A stretch of DNA of 11,597 nucleotides from Treponema sp. (lineage in GTDB: Bacteria; Spirochaetota; Spirochaetia; Treponematales; Breznakiellaceae), in NCBI GenBank assembly GCA_031281855.1, contig JAITEW010000312.1, positions 1 through 11,597 on the forward strand, in the 5' to 3' direction. The number at the start of each line of letters is the position of its first letter. Positions within the stretch are counted from its first letter, which is position 1. This document shows, piece after piece, positions 6,473 to 11,597 of the stretch. Below the pieces are notes generated by a model that was given only the letters and a program-made list of their open reading frames with translations, did no database searches and had not been told where the DNA came from. The translations under genes were made by a program, and so were the position numbers.

Positions 6473-6882
6473 GGAGCCATAGCCTCCGAGGCGGTGCGGG
6501 CCTGGCTTTCGTTGTCATACACATCCACCCCCCCCTCTCTGAGCCAGCCCCGGATTACGCCGTCCGAAACGCCCTGGTAAGCCGCGCTGACAAAGAGCCA
6601 CGCTTCAGGGCTGCCGCGGCGGACCACCGAACGGCGTTCAAGAATTTTAACCAGCGAGCCCCGGCGCAGGTACCCTAAGGAAAGGCCGTCCTGCTCCGGC
6701 TCTTCGGACACATGGGTGAACGACACGTTAACCACCCCGTAGCCGATAAAAGCCCTTCCCAGTGGATTAGTCGGCGGCGGGTTAAAGGGCAGCTCTTCAT
6801 CGTTCCCGGTACAGGAACCTAAAAGCATTATTCCCAGAAAGATCAGTACTTGACGCCTCAAGGAAGGAAACCCTACTCTCAT
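6469..6882 (-). CDS. Small lipoprotein with an SH3-like domain
   Basis: The 137-residue product has a basic N-terminus (MRVGFPSLRR), a hydrophobic stretch and a lipobox LLGSC with Cys24 as the lipidation site, so it should be exported and membrane-anchored. After a Pro/Asn-rich linker (28-40), residues 48-122 resemble a bacterial SH3 domain: SLGYLRRGSLVKILERR, an AWLFVSA strand and a GWL turn. Bacterial SH3 domains commonly bind cell-wall peptides or other proteins. It overlaps the DUF445 gene by 4 bp and is probably expressed with it. No ribosome binding site precedes ATG 6882, but a candidate promoter would start transcription about 3 nt before the ATG, predicting a leaderless message. SH3 assignment is by pattern and moderately sure. 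Confidence 0.75.
   Translation of the reverse strand: MRVGFPSLRRQVLIFLGIMLLGSCTGNDEELPFNPPPTNPLGRAFIGYGVVNVSFTHVSEEPEQDGLSLGYLRRGSLVKILERRSVVRRGSPEAWLFVSAAYQGVSDGVIRGWLREGGVDVYDNESQARTASEAMAP
6850..6879 (+). promoter_or_regulatory. Candidate promoter for the omptin-like gene, leaderless
   Basis: TTGACG (6850-6855) is five of six bases of the -35 consensus. After 18 bp comes TACTCT (6874-6879), a weak -10. The predicted start of transcription, near 6886, is the ATG itself. The element lies within the start of the opposite lipoprotein gene. Because the -10 is poor, confidence is limited. Confidence 0.4.
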
Positions 6883-6885
6883 TGT

Positions 6886-7899
6886 ATGAGGACTATAGCG
6901 GTTTTTTTTATTTTAGTCAGCATGTTTTTTTCCGGCCAGGTCCTCAACGGAGAAGAACAGGGAACCAAAAGCGCTTATGCCTTTTCCGCCGTCCCTACAA
7001 TAGGGCTGTTCTGGGGCAAAGCGAAAGAAATTCTCTATAAATATCCCGACGCCAAAACCCCTGTAAGCCAATTGCTGTGGGACTTAAAACCCCTTGTATA
7101 CGCCGGTACGGATCTGGAATTCGGCCCCAGGGATCCTTTTATCAAAAACGGGGTCAGCGCCGGGGTTTCCCTTAAATTCGGGTTTCCCTTTGTTTCAGGC
7201 ATCATGGAAGACCGGGACTGGGCCGCGCCTGACGAGGACTACCTTACCAACTATTCACGCCACGACGCCCTGTCCAACGGCGTTTTTATGGTTGACATGT
7301 CGGCGGGCTTTTCGTGGCCGATCCTTTCCATGATGACCGTCAGGATCTACGGCGAATTTTCCTACCACCGCTTTTCCTGGACCAGCGAGGACGGCTATAT
7401 CCAGTACCCCAAAAACGCATCCGGCTCCTACCAGTACGACCAGCCCTGGAATGCGGACCTGGACAAGGACCCGGTCTACGGCACTGGGATTACCTATACC
7501 CAGAACTGGCTGATGTTTTCTCCCGGGTTATATTTCGGGCTGAAGATTTCGCGCTACTTTTTTGCCGGATGTTTTGCCGCCTTGACGCCTTTTATCTACG
7601 CAGTCTGCGTCGACGATCACCTGCTGCCCTTGTCGGCAGGCAAACAGTATACCAGAGGCGAGGATTACCTTACCGGCGGATTTTCCGCAAAAGCGGGTTT
7701 GAACGTTTCCTTTAGCCCCAAAGAGGGGCTTGAGTTCACCCTTATGGCAGGATTCCGCAACATCAGCGGGAGCCGGGGGGATTCTTACAATATGAACATG
7801 GGGCTTAACACCGGGGGCTCCTTCAGCCTTTCCCCCTACGACGGCGGCGCGGGCCTGCTGGTTCTGGACACGGCCCTTTCAGCGAAGATTCAGCTTTGA
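6886..7899 (+). CDS. Omptin-family outer-membrane protease
   Basis: Omptins are 10-stranded outer-membrane beta-barrels that cleave exposed proteins, often between basic residues, with an Asp-Asp and Asp-His catalytic set. The 337-residue product has a signal peptide (MRTIAVFFILVSMFFSG, cut around residue 17-23) followed by alternating barrel strands. Residues 105-126 (GIMEDRDW ... YSRHD) closely match the omptin block around OmpT Asp83/Asp85 (VDQDW ... DESRHPDT), giving Asp109 and Asp111. Residues 157-174 (EFSYHRFSWTSEDGYIQY) match the next strand pair. VDDH (242-245) matches the DEH of OmpT, giving Asp243 and His245. The protein is about 40 residues longer than mature OmpT and ends in Leu rather than Phe. 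I chose ATG 6886 over an in-frame TTG at 6850 because it gives a normal signal peptide. Omptins are best known from Proteobacteria. Substrate is unknown. Confidence 0.75.
   Translation: MRTIAVFFILVSMFFSGQVLNGEEQGTKSAYAFSAVPTIGLFWGKAKEILYKYPDAKTPVSQLLWDLKPLVYAGTDLEFGPRDPFIKNGVSAGVSLKFGFPFVSGIMEDRDWAAPDEDYLTNYSRHDALSNGVFMVDMSAGFSWPILSMMTVRIYGEFSYHRFSWTSEDGYIQYPKNASGSYQYDQPWNADLDKDPVYGTGITYTQNWLMFSPGLYFGLKISRYFFAGCFAALTPFIYAVCVDDHLLPLSAGKQYTRGEDYLTGGFSAKAGLNVSFSPKEGLEFTLMAGFRNISGSRGDSYNMNMGLNTGGSFSLSPYDGGAGLLVLDTALSAKIQL
6892..6920 (-). promoter_or_regulatory. Candidate promoter for the SH3 lipoprotein/DUF445 genes, near-leaderless
   Basis: Read leftward, CTGACT (6920-6915), a 17-bp spacer and TATAGT (6897-6892) form a fair sigma70-type promoter. 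It lies inside the signal-peptide codons of the omptin-like gene. Transcription would begin near 6885, about 3 nt before ATG 6882, which would explain the missing ribosome binding site. Confidence 0.45.
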
Positions 7900-7934
7900 G
7901 CTTGTCCAAAACCCGGTTGGTTTTGGACAAGCTC
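7898..7934. repeat. Perfect 16-bp inverted repeat overlapping the omptin stop codon
   Basis: GAGCTTGTCCAAAACC (7898-7913) and its exact complement (7919-7934) flank a 5-nt loop. The stem begins on the last two bases of the omptin-gene stop codon. It has no T run directly after it. Its arm sequence resembles the hairpin at 7982-8012, suggesting a repeat family rather than a one-off terminator. Confidence 0.75.
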
Positions 7935-7936
7935 TT

Positions 7937-7966
7937 AGAAAAACCGGCCAAAAGCCCGGTTTTTCT
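7937..7966. terminator. Bidirectional intrinsic terminator between the omptin and mutT genes
   Basis: AGAAAAACCGG (7937-7947) pairs perfectly with CCGGTTTTTCT (7956-7966) across an 8-nt loop. The GC base is flanked by an A run on one side and a T run on the other. It can therefore end transcription from both converging genes, the omptin gene rightward and the mutT gene leftward. Confidence 0.7.
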
Positions 7967-7973
7967 GTTAAAT

Positions 7974-8396
7974 CTAAGGAAGCTGTTCCAAAAACTGAAG
8001 TTTTGGAACAGCCTCTTTTAGGAACGGGAGCAGCTTCAGGTCCGATTCGGCAAAATCCAGTGTTTCAATTTCCTCAAGCGCCGCCCAGCGCCATTCGCTG
8101 TGTTCAGGGAGCTTGAAATCTTCGGAATCAAAAAAAACACGATACGCGCTCAGGGAAAAATGTTTACCCTGGTGTTCGAAAGAAACGGTCCCCGCACAGG
8201 GGCCTACGGCGACAATGACGCCTAATTCCTCAAGGTATTCCCGGATCAGAGCCTCCGCGTCGCTTTCGCGTTCTTCGACCTTCCCGCCCGGGAACTCCCA
8301 TTTACCCCCTAAATCCCCCCCGGGCTTCCTGCGGGCGATAAACAAGCGCCTGTCCTGAACGGCGATTCCTGCGACGGATCTTTTACCGGACCCCAC
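7974..8396 (-). CDS. mutT: MutT-type Nudix hydrolase (probable 8-oxo-dGTP diphosphatase)
   Basis: MutT enzymes hydrolyse oxidised purine nucleotides such as 8-oxo-dGTP, preventing mutation. The 140-residue protein has a complete Nudix box: Gly38, five residues, Glu44, seven residues, then REYLEELGV (52-60), which carries the metal-binding glutamates. Upstream, KWEFPGGKVE is the usual MutT lead-in. Length is close to E. coli MutT (129), and the SLSAYRVFF and EHSEWRWAALEEIETL segments fit the subfamily. The start is a GTG at 8396 whose G is shared with the TAG stop of the preceding gene, so translation is probably coupled. The last codons lie in a hairpin (7982-8012), so the C-terminal LQFLEQLP may have been altered by a repeat element. 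The substrate within the Nudix group is inferred. Confidence 0.88.
   Translation of the reverse strand: MGSGKRSVAGIAVQDRRLFIARRKPGGDLGGKWEFPGGKVEERESDAEALIREYLEELGVIVAVGPCAGTVSFEHQGKHFSLSAYRVFFDSEDFKLPEHSEWRWAALEEIETLDFAESDLKLLPFLKEAVPKLQFLEQLP
7982..8012. repeat. 12-bp inverted repeat inside the 3' end of mutT
   Basis: GCTGTTCCAAAA (7982-7993) pairs with TTTTGGAACAGC (8001-8012) across a 7-nt loop. It forms the last codons of the mutT gene. Its arms resemble those of 7898-7934 (CTTGTCCAAAAC against CTGTTCCAAAAAC), and a single arm-like copy lies at 8819-8833. Confidence 0.65.
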
Positions 8397-8800
8397 TAGA
8401 GCAGCAGTACCTTGGGAAAGAGGAAGTGGAGCGCTGCGGTGATAATCGCTGCGGCGCCGACGATTTTTTTGTTCCTCACCAGCATGAGGTTGAAGCTTTC
8501 GGCCCCGCCGCTTTCGACCCCCGCCCGGCCCCGGTAATACTCGAACACCAGGACGAAACCCGCGGCAAAGCCCACCAGGGCGGGAATAATATCGCCCAGC
8601 ACCGGAAGGTCCCCTTCTACGGAAGAAAGGAGCTTGAGAACGCCGGTTACCATACAGAGTATGCCCAGTATGAGCCGCACGGCTTCGTCGTTCAGAGACA
8701 AGCCGGGCCGGACTTCCAATGGGCCGCTTTCATCGCCAGAAACCAGAATATAACCGGCAAGGACGTTAAAAAAAATGGACAAGAAATAAAACTGTATCAT
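8396..8800 (-). CDS. Hypothetical small membrane protein, 134 residues, four membrane segments
   Basis: I do not recognise a named family. The protein has four hydrophobic segments at about residues 2-20, 40-59, 68-86 and 113-130. A short charged loop at 22-38 (GDESGPLEVRPGLSLND) and a second one around 87-103 separate them, which makes it an integral inner-membrane protein. It starts at ATG 8800 with a GGGGA site about 6 bases upstream and overlaps the mutT gene by one base (TAGTG). A weak promoter candidate lies at 8837-8865. Nothing in it points to transport or enzymatic activity; the link to mutT is positional only. Confidence 0.75.
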   Translation of the reverse strand: MIQFYFLSIFFNVLAGYILVSGDESGPLEVRPGLSLNDEAVRLILGILCMVTGVLKLLSSVEGDLPVLGDIIPALVGFAAGFVLVFEYYRGRAGVESGGAESFNLMLVRNKKIVGAAAIITAALHFLFPKVLLL

Positions 8801-8967
8801 GAAAATCCCCGCATTTTTAGTTTTTGGAACAAGTTTAGTTTACACCTTTTTGGGAATTAAGAAAAGCCATTTACTTCTGAAGAAAACGAACCGCAACGGC
8901 GGACAAGGCGAAGGAAGAAGGAAGGAAAAAACACGGCTTGAAGCATCCGTTTTCGTTTCGCGTTTCG
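8801..8967. other. Divergent intergenic region
   Basis: This stretch separates the minus-strand membrane-protein gene from the plus-strand promoter at 8968. I see no convincing protein: short frames on both strands lack coding character. It holds one arm-like copy of the hairpin repeat (AGTTTTTGGAACAAG at 8819-8833) and a weak inverted repeat GAAAACG/CGTTTTC (8882-8888 and 8948-8954). CGTTT-type repeats lie just before the -35 box. Confidence 0.5.
8837..8865 (-). promoter_or_regulatory. Weak promoter candidate for the membrane-protein/mutT pair
   Basis: Read leftward, TTTTCT (8865-8860), a 17-bp spacer and TAAACT (8842-8837) are correctly spaced but match consensus only in part. It would give a leader of about 30 nt before ATG 8800. 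Confidence 0.3.
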
Positions 8968-8996
8968 TTGACAGCCCTCCCGGAAGGTGGTAAACT
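8968..8996 (+). promoter_or_regulatory. Strong sigma70-type promoter
   Basis: A full-consensus -35 box TTGACA (8968-8973) is followed after exactly 17 bp by TAAACT (8991-8996). Transcription would begin near 9003, a few bases before a 41-codon small ORF. It is the only good promoter I see upstream of the large lipoprotein gene. Confidence 0.7.
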
Positions 8997-9006
8997 GTAG
9001 ATAATT

Positions 9007-9132
9007 ATGAAAGAAAGTAGAACAATTCGAAAAAATAAAAATATTTTCCTGAAATACGCCGACTTGGCACGGTTTATGAACTCTCCCTCTCTCTCTCTCT
9101 TCACAGTACAGGTGTTAAGTATTTTTTCATAA
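9007..9132 (+). CDS. Small ORF, 41 codons, possible leader peptide
   Basis: Directly after the promoter at 8968, ATG 9007 opens a frame of 41 residues. It begins MKESRTIRKNKNIFLKYADL and ends FTVQVLSIFS. The first half is very basic; the second half is Ser/Leu/Val-rich. There is no obvious ribosome binding site and the predicted transcription start is only about 4 nt upstream, so translation would be nearly leaderless. The frame contains a (CT)7 tract read as alternating Ser and Leu codons. A strong terminator follows 27 bp after the stop. It could be a leader peptide, a small protein, or a chance frame in a regulatory RNA. Codon pattern gives no help at this length. Confidence 0.3.
   Translation: MKESRTIRKNKNIFLKYADLARFMNSPSLSLFTVQVLSIFS
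9087..9100 (+). repeat. (CT)7 dinucleotide tract in the leader region
   Basis: Seven uninterrupted CT units follow an imperfect CTCTCC. Such tracts can change length by slippage. Here a change would shift the frame of the small ORF and alter the leader RNA upstream of the surface lipoprotein. Confidence 0.8.
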
Positions 9133-9158
9133 ACACCCTCCCCAAACCCGGAAGAAGG

Positions 9159-9193
9159 CCGCCGTCCCCCAGCAGGGACAGGCGGTTTTTTTT
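9159..9193 (+). terminator. Strong intrinsic terminator upstream of the Ig-like/LRR lipoprotein
   Basis: CCGCCGTCCC (9159-9168) pairs with GGGAC and GGCGG (9175-9179 and 9181-9185), with a single bulged A at 9180 and a 6-nt loop, followed by eight T residues (9186-9193). It would end the transcript from the 8968 promoter after about 190 nt. A second GC hairpin, GGGGC/GCCCC at 9209-9222, lies just beyond it. Confidence 0.75.
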
Positions 9194-9253
9194 ATTTTTC
9201 CCCCCTCTGGGGCATAAGCCCCGGAAAACAAAATCCACACTAGGAGTGAACGT

Positions 9254-11597
9254 ATGAAACGTATCCTCAGTCTCTGCTTCGCAGCGGCCCTTGTTTTAGC
9301 CGCCTGCGACAGCCCCACAAACGGGGACCAGGACCGCTACGGTATTTCCGTAAGCGTAAGCGGAACCCACACCTTTGCCGACGCCGTCGAAGGCTACACG
9401 GCAATAACGCCCCTGACCGTTACCGTGACCAATACCGGGAACCAGGCCACCGGGGGCCTTACCGTCGCCCTTTCGGGAACGAACGCGGCAAACTACTTTG
9501 CCACTACCCCCGGAGACGGCGCTATTGCGGGCATCCCCGCAGGCGGAACCGCTACCTTTACCATCGGCCCCAAAACGGGCCTAACGGCGGGAACCAGTAC
9601 GGCGAAAACCTACGAGGCAATCGTAACCGTCAGCGGAGGCAACGGCATCGGTGTGAGCTTCCCGGTAAGCTTTACGGTTAACCCCCGGCCGGAATACGGC
9701 ATAAGCCTGAGCGAAACCGGAACCTATACCTTTACCGGCGCAGCCGAAGGCTACGCAGAGGCCGAAACTCTGAGCGTAACCGTAAGCAACATCGGAACCA
9801 ACGCCACAGGCCAGCTTACTGCTTTCCTTACAGGAACGAATGCTGCAAACTACTTTACCCTAAGCACGGCCTCCATAAGCAGCATCGCGGTAGGCGGAAC
9901 GGCCACCTTTACCGTCCGTCCCAAAACCGGCCTTGGGGTAGGAACCTACACAGCTACCATAACCGTTAACGATGGCAGCGGCGGCAACGGCATCGGCGCA
10001 GGTTTTTATGTAAGCTTTACGGTATCTGCCGAAGGGACAAGTCCGGTATACAGCATGAACCTGAGCGAAACCGGAACCTATACCTTTAGCGGGGTAACCG
10101 TGGGCTACACGGAAATAACGCCCCGTACCGTAACCATAAGCAACACCGGGAACCAGCCTACAGGCAGCCTTTTTCCTTCTCTTTTGGGAACAAACGCTGC
10201 AAACTACTTTACCCTAAGCACGACCTCCATAAGCAGCATTCCGGTAAGCGGAACCGGAACCTTTACGGTCCGCCCCAAAACCGGCCTTGGAGCGGGAATC
10301 TACACGGCAACCGTAATCGTCAGCGGCCAGAGCGGCATTATTTCCCGGAGTTTCATTGTAAGCATTACCGTATCCGCCGGAGGGACCGATCCCGGCCCCG
10401 ATCCGGCCTACGGCATCAGCCTGAGCGAAACCGGAACCTATACCTTCCCTGTTGCCAATTACGGGTATACGGCGGTAGAACCCCTTACCGTAACCGTAAC
10501 CAACACCGGGACCAGCGCCACCGGCATGCTTACCGTAGCCCTTTCGGGAGCCGACGAAAGCAGTTTTAATCTCGGCGGGAGCACTCTGACGAGCATCCAG
10601 CCCAACGCCAGCCGGACCTTTACGGTGGGACCCAAAACCGGCCTTGCAAAGAAGACCCATACCACCGGCGTGCTCGTTTACAACGAAACCAACAATATCA
10701 GCGAAGAATTTAACCTGAGCTTTACGGTAGGAACCTTCAGCATCGGCCTGGACAAAAGCAGCCACACCTTTCCCGGCGCAGGCGCCTACTACGAGGCGGT
10801 AACGCATCTGGTAGTTACCGTAAGCAACACCGGGGACCAGCCCACAGGCCCCCTTAACGCCGCACTTACAGGGGACGATGCGGGGAGCTTTACCCTTAAC
10901 GGCGGCGATATTGCGGGCATCCCGGTAAACGGAACCCAAACCTTTACGGTCGGCCCCAATACGGGCCTTCCCGTGGGAACCTACACGGCCGCGGTAACCG
11001 TCGGCGGCGGCAACGGAATTGCCCCGCAAAGCATCGGCCTGAGCTTTACGGTAGCATTCCGCCTTACCAGCGTTGCCGCCGTGGAAACCTATCTTGCGAC
11101 AGCGGCAGGCGGAACCACCGCCGCTCCTATCCCGCTGCCGACAGCGATTGAAGCCGGGGACTGGGAAAGTCTTCTGGCGGCGGTAAACACGGCGCAAAAG
11201 TACGTGGCCCTGGATCTTTCGGCCAACGCCGTTATAGGCATAGGCACGGAGTTTGATCCCGGCGCGTATAACACCGGCGAGCAGTATGTCGTTAGCCTTG
11301 TCCTGCCTGATACCGCCGAAAGCACAAAAGCTGTGTCTTCCTCAAGCCCCTTGTTCCAATACTTTACCGCCCTCAAGGAAGTAACCGGCGCGAACATCAA
11401 AACTATCGGGGACTCCGCCTTCTACTATCGTACCAGTTTGACTTCGGTGAATTTCCCGGAGGCAGCGTCTATCGGGAGCTACGCCTTCCAAGGTTGTACC
11501 GGCCTGACCTCTATCAGTTTCCCGGAGGCAACGACTATCTGGATATCCACCTTCAGCGATTGTTCCGGCCTGACATCCCTGACCGGGACGAATTTCC
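9254..11597 (+). CDS. Large surface lipoprotein: five Ig-like repeats then BspA-type leucine-rich repeats; C-terminus beyond the window
   Basis: An open frame of at least 781 codons runs off the right edge. ATG 9254 has a strong ribosome binding site (AGGAG, 7 bases upstream). The N-terminus MKRILSLCFAAALVLAAC is a lipoprotein signal with Cys18 as the lipidation site, so the protein is likely on the cell surface. Residues 28-602 hold five Ig-like beta-sandwich repeats of 109-120 residues, each with a motif such as LTVTVTNTGNQATG and later TFTVxPKTGL. These resemble adhesin or ASH/CARDB-type modules. A linker of about 110 residues follows. From about residue 714, LRR_5 (BspA-like) repeats of about 23 residues begin, of the form LTSxxFPEAxxIGSYAFQGCTG. 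Adhesion or binding of host or polymer surfaces is inferred from BspA relatives. The visible promoter is 250 bp upstream, beyond a terminator. Confidence 0.88.
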   Translation, partial: MKRILSLCFAAALVLAACDSPTNGDQDRYGISVSVSGTHTFADAVEGYTAITPLTVTVTNTGNQATGGLTVALSGTNAANYFATTPGDGAIAGIPAGGTATFTIGPKTGLTAGTSTAKTYEAIVTVSGGNGIGVSFPVSFTVNPRPEYGISLSETGTYTFTGAAEGYAEAETLSVTVSNIGTNATGQLTAFLTGTNAANYFTLSTASISSIAVGGTATFTVRPKTGLGVGTYTATITVNDGSGGNGIGAGFYVSFTVSAEGTSPVYSMNLSETGTYTFSGVTVGYTEITPRTVTISNTGNQPTGSLFPSLLGTNAANYFTLSTTSISSIPVSGTGTFTVRPKTGLGAGIYTATVIVSGQSGIISRSFIVSITVSAGGTDPGPDPAYGISLSETGTYTFPVANYGYTAVEPLTVTVTNTGTSATGMLTVALSGADESSFNLGGSTLTSIQPNASRTFTVGPKTGLAKKTHTTGVLVYNETNNISEEFNLSFTVGTFSIGLDKSSHTFPGAGAYYEAVTHLVVTVSNTGDQPTGPLNAALTGDDAGSFTLNGGDIAGIPVNGTQTFTVGPNTGLPVGTYTAAVTVGGGNGIAPQSIGLSFTVAFRLTSVAAVETYLATAAGGTTAAPIPLPTAIEAGDWESLLAAVNTAQKYVALDLSANAVIGIGTEFDPGAYNTGEQYVVSLVLPDTAESTKAVSSSSPLFQYFTALKEVTGANIKTIGDSAFYYRTSLTSVNFPEAASIGSYAFQGCTGLTSISFPEATTIWISTFSDCSGLTSLTGTNF
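9338..11061 (+). repeat. Five tandem Ig-like repeats within the lipoprotein gene
   Basis: Repeat units begin at 9338, 9695, 10049, 10409 and 10736, giving spacings of 357, 354, 360 and 327 bp. Units 2 and 3 are the most alike: 38 bases from 9847 and 10201 differ at one position. Unit 5 is the most diverged at its start. An insertion rich in Asp, Pro and Gly separates units 3 and 4. Confidence 0.85.
11393..11597 (+). repeat. BspA-type leucine-rich repeats (LRR_5), start of array
   Basis: About three LRR units of 23 residues are visible before the window ends. The recurring DNA core is TTTCCCGGAGGCA (11452 and 11518 regions). Such arrays usually contain many more units, so the gene probably continues well past the edge. 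Confidence 0.75.

Noticed and set aside
9087..9100. CRISPR-like or tandem-repeat array.
   Set aside because: It is a simple dinucleotide tract with no spacer structure, and no cas genes are present.
8799..9104. Two overlapping short frames, 8799-8993 plus and 8871-9104 minus.
   Set aside because: Neither has a ribosome binding site or family features, and the region holds a promoter and an intergenic repeat copy. The minus frame would also be antisense to the 8968 promoter transcript.
10214..11197. 327-codon minus-strand frame opposite the Ig-like repeats.
   Set aside because: Its sequence is a Gly/Ala/Arg-rich shadow that repeats with the same period as the sense-strand Ig-like units.

Overview
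This window most likely comes from the chromosome of a spirochaete of the genus Treponema, plausibly a gut-dwelling species of moderate GC content. The evidence is the order rpsF-ssb-rpsR next to a divergent block of small hypothetical protein, RsmD, TPR proteins and RlmN, an order I recall from Treponema genomes. Lipoproteins and a BspA-type leucine-rich-repeat surface protein at the right edge fit the same group. The assignment rests on recognition, not on a database search.

Left block (1-1807, minus strand): a sigma70-type promoter at 1779-1807 drives a hairpin-rich leader and then rpsF, ssb, rpsR and a truncated membrane protein that leaves the window. These are translation and replication housekeeping genes. 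Second block (1844-5510, plus strand): a small hypothetical protein, rsmD (16S rRNA methyltransferase), a 113-residue hypothetical, a 396-residue TPR protein that contains an internal duplication, and rlmN (23S rRNA/tRNA methyltransferase). Two rRNA-modification enzymes thus flank a TPR pair.

Middle block (5525-7899): on the minus strand, an SH3-like lipoprotein overlaps a DUF445 membrane protein by 4 bp. Divergent from it, with only 3 bp between the two start codons, is an outer-membrane beta-barrel that I identify as an omptin-family protease. It keeps the Asp-x-Asp and Asp-x-His catalytic residues. Promoter-like boxes for both genes face each other, each lying inside the other gene, which predicts leaderless and possibly mutually exclusive transcription.

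Right block (7898-11597): three hairpins, two of which share arm sequences, occupy the junction between the omptin gene and a minus-strand pair made of a membrane protein and a MutT-type Nudix hydrolase. Then follows a 450-bp regulatory region holding a good promoter, a 41-codon small ORF with a (CT)7 tract, and a strong intrinsic terminator. Beyond it a large lipoprotein with five Ig-like repeats and BspA-type LRRs begins and runs off the right edge. No separate promoter is visible between the terminator and this lipoprotein, so attenuation or read-through control of a surface protein is the most interesting regulatory hypothesis here.

I saw no tRNA, rRNA, CRISPR array, transposase or integrase.
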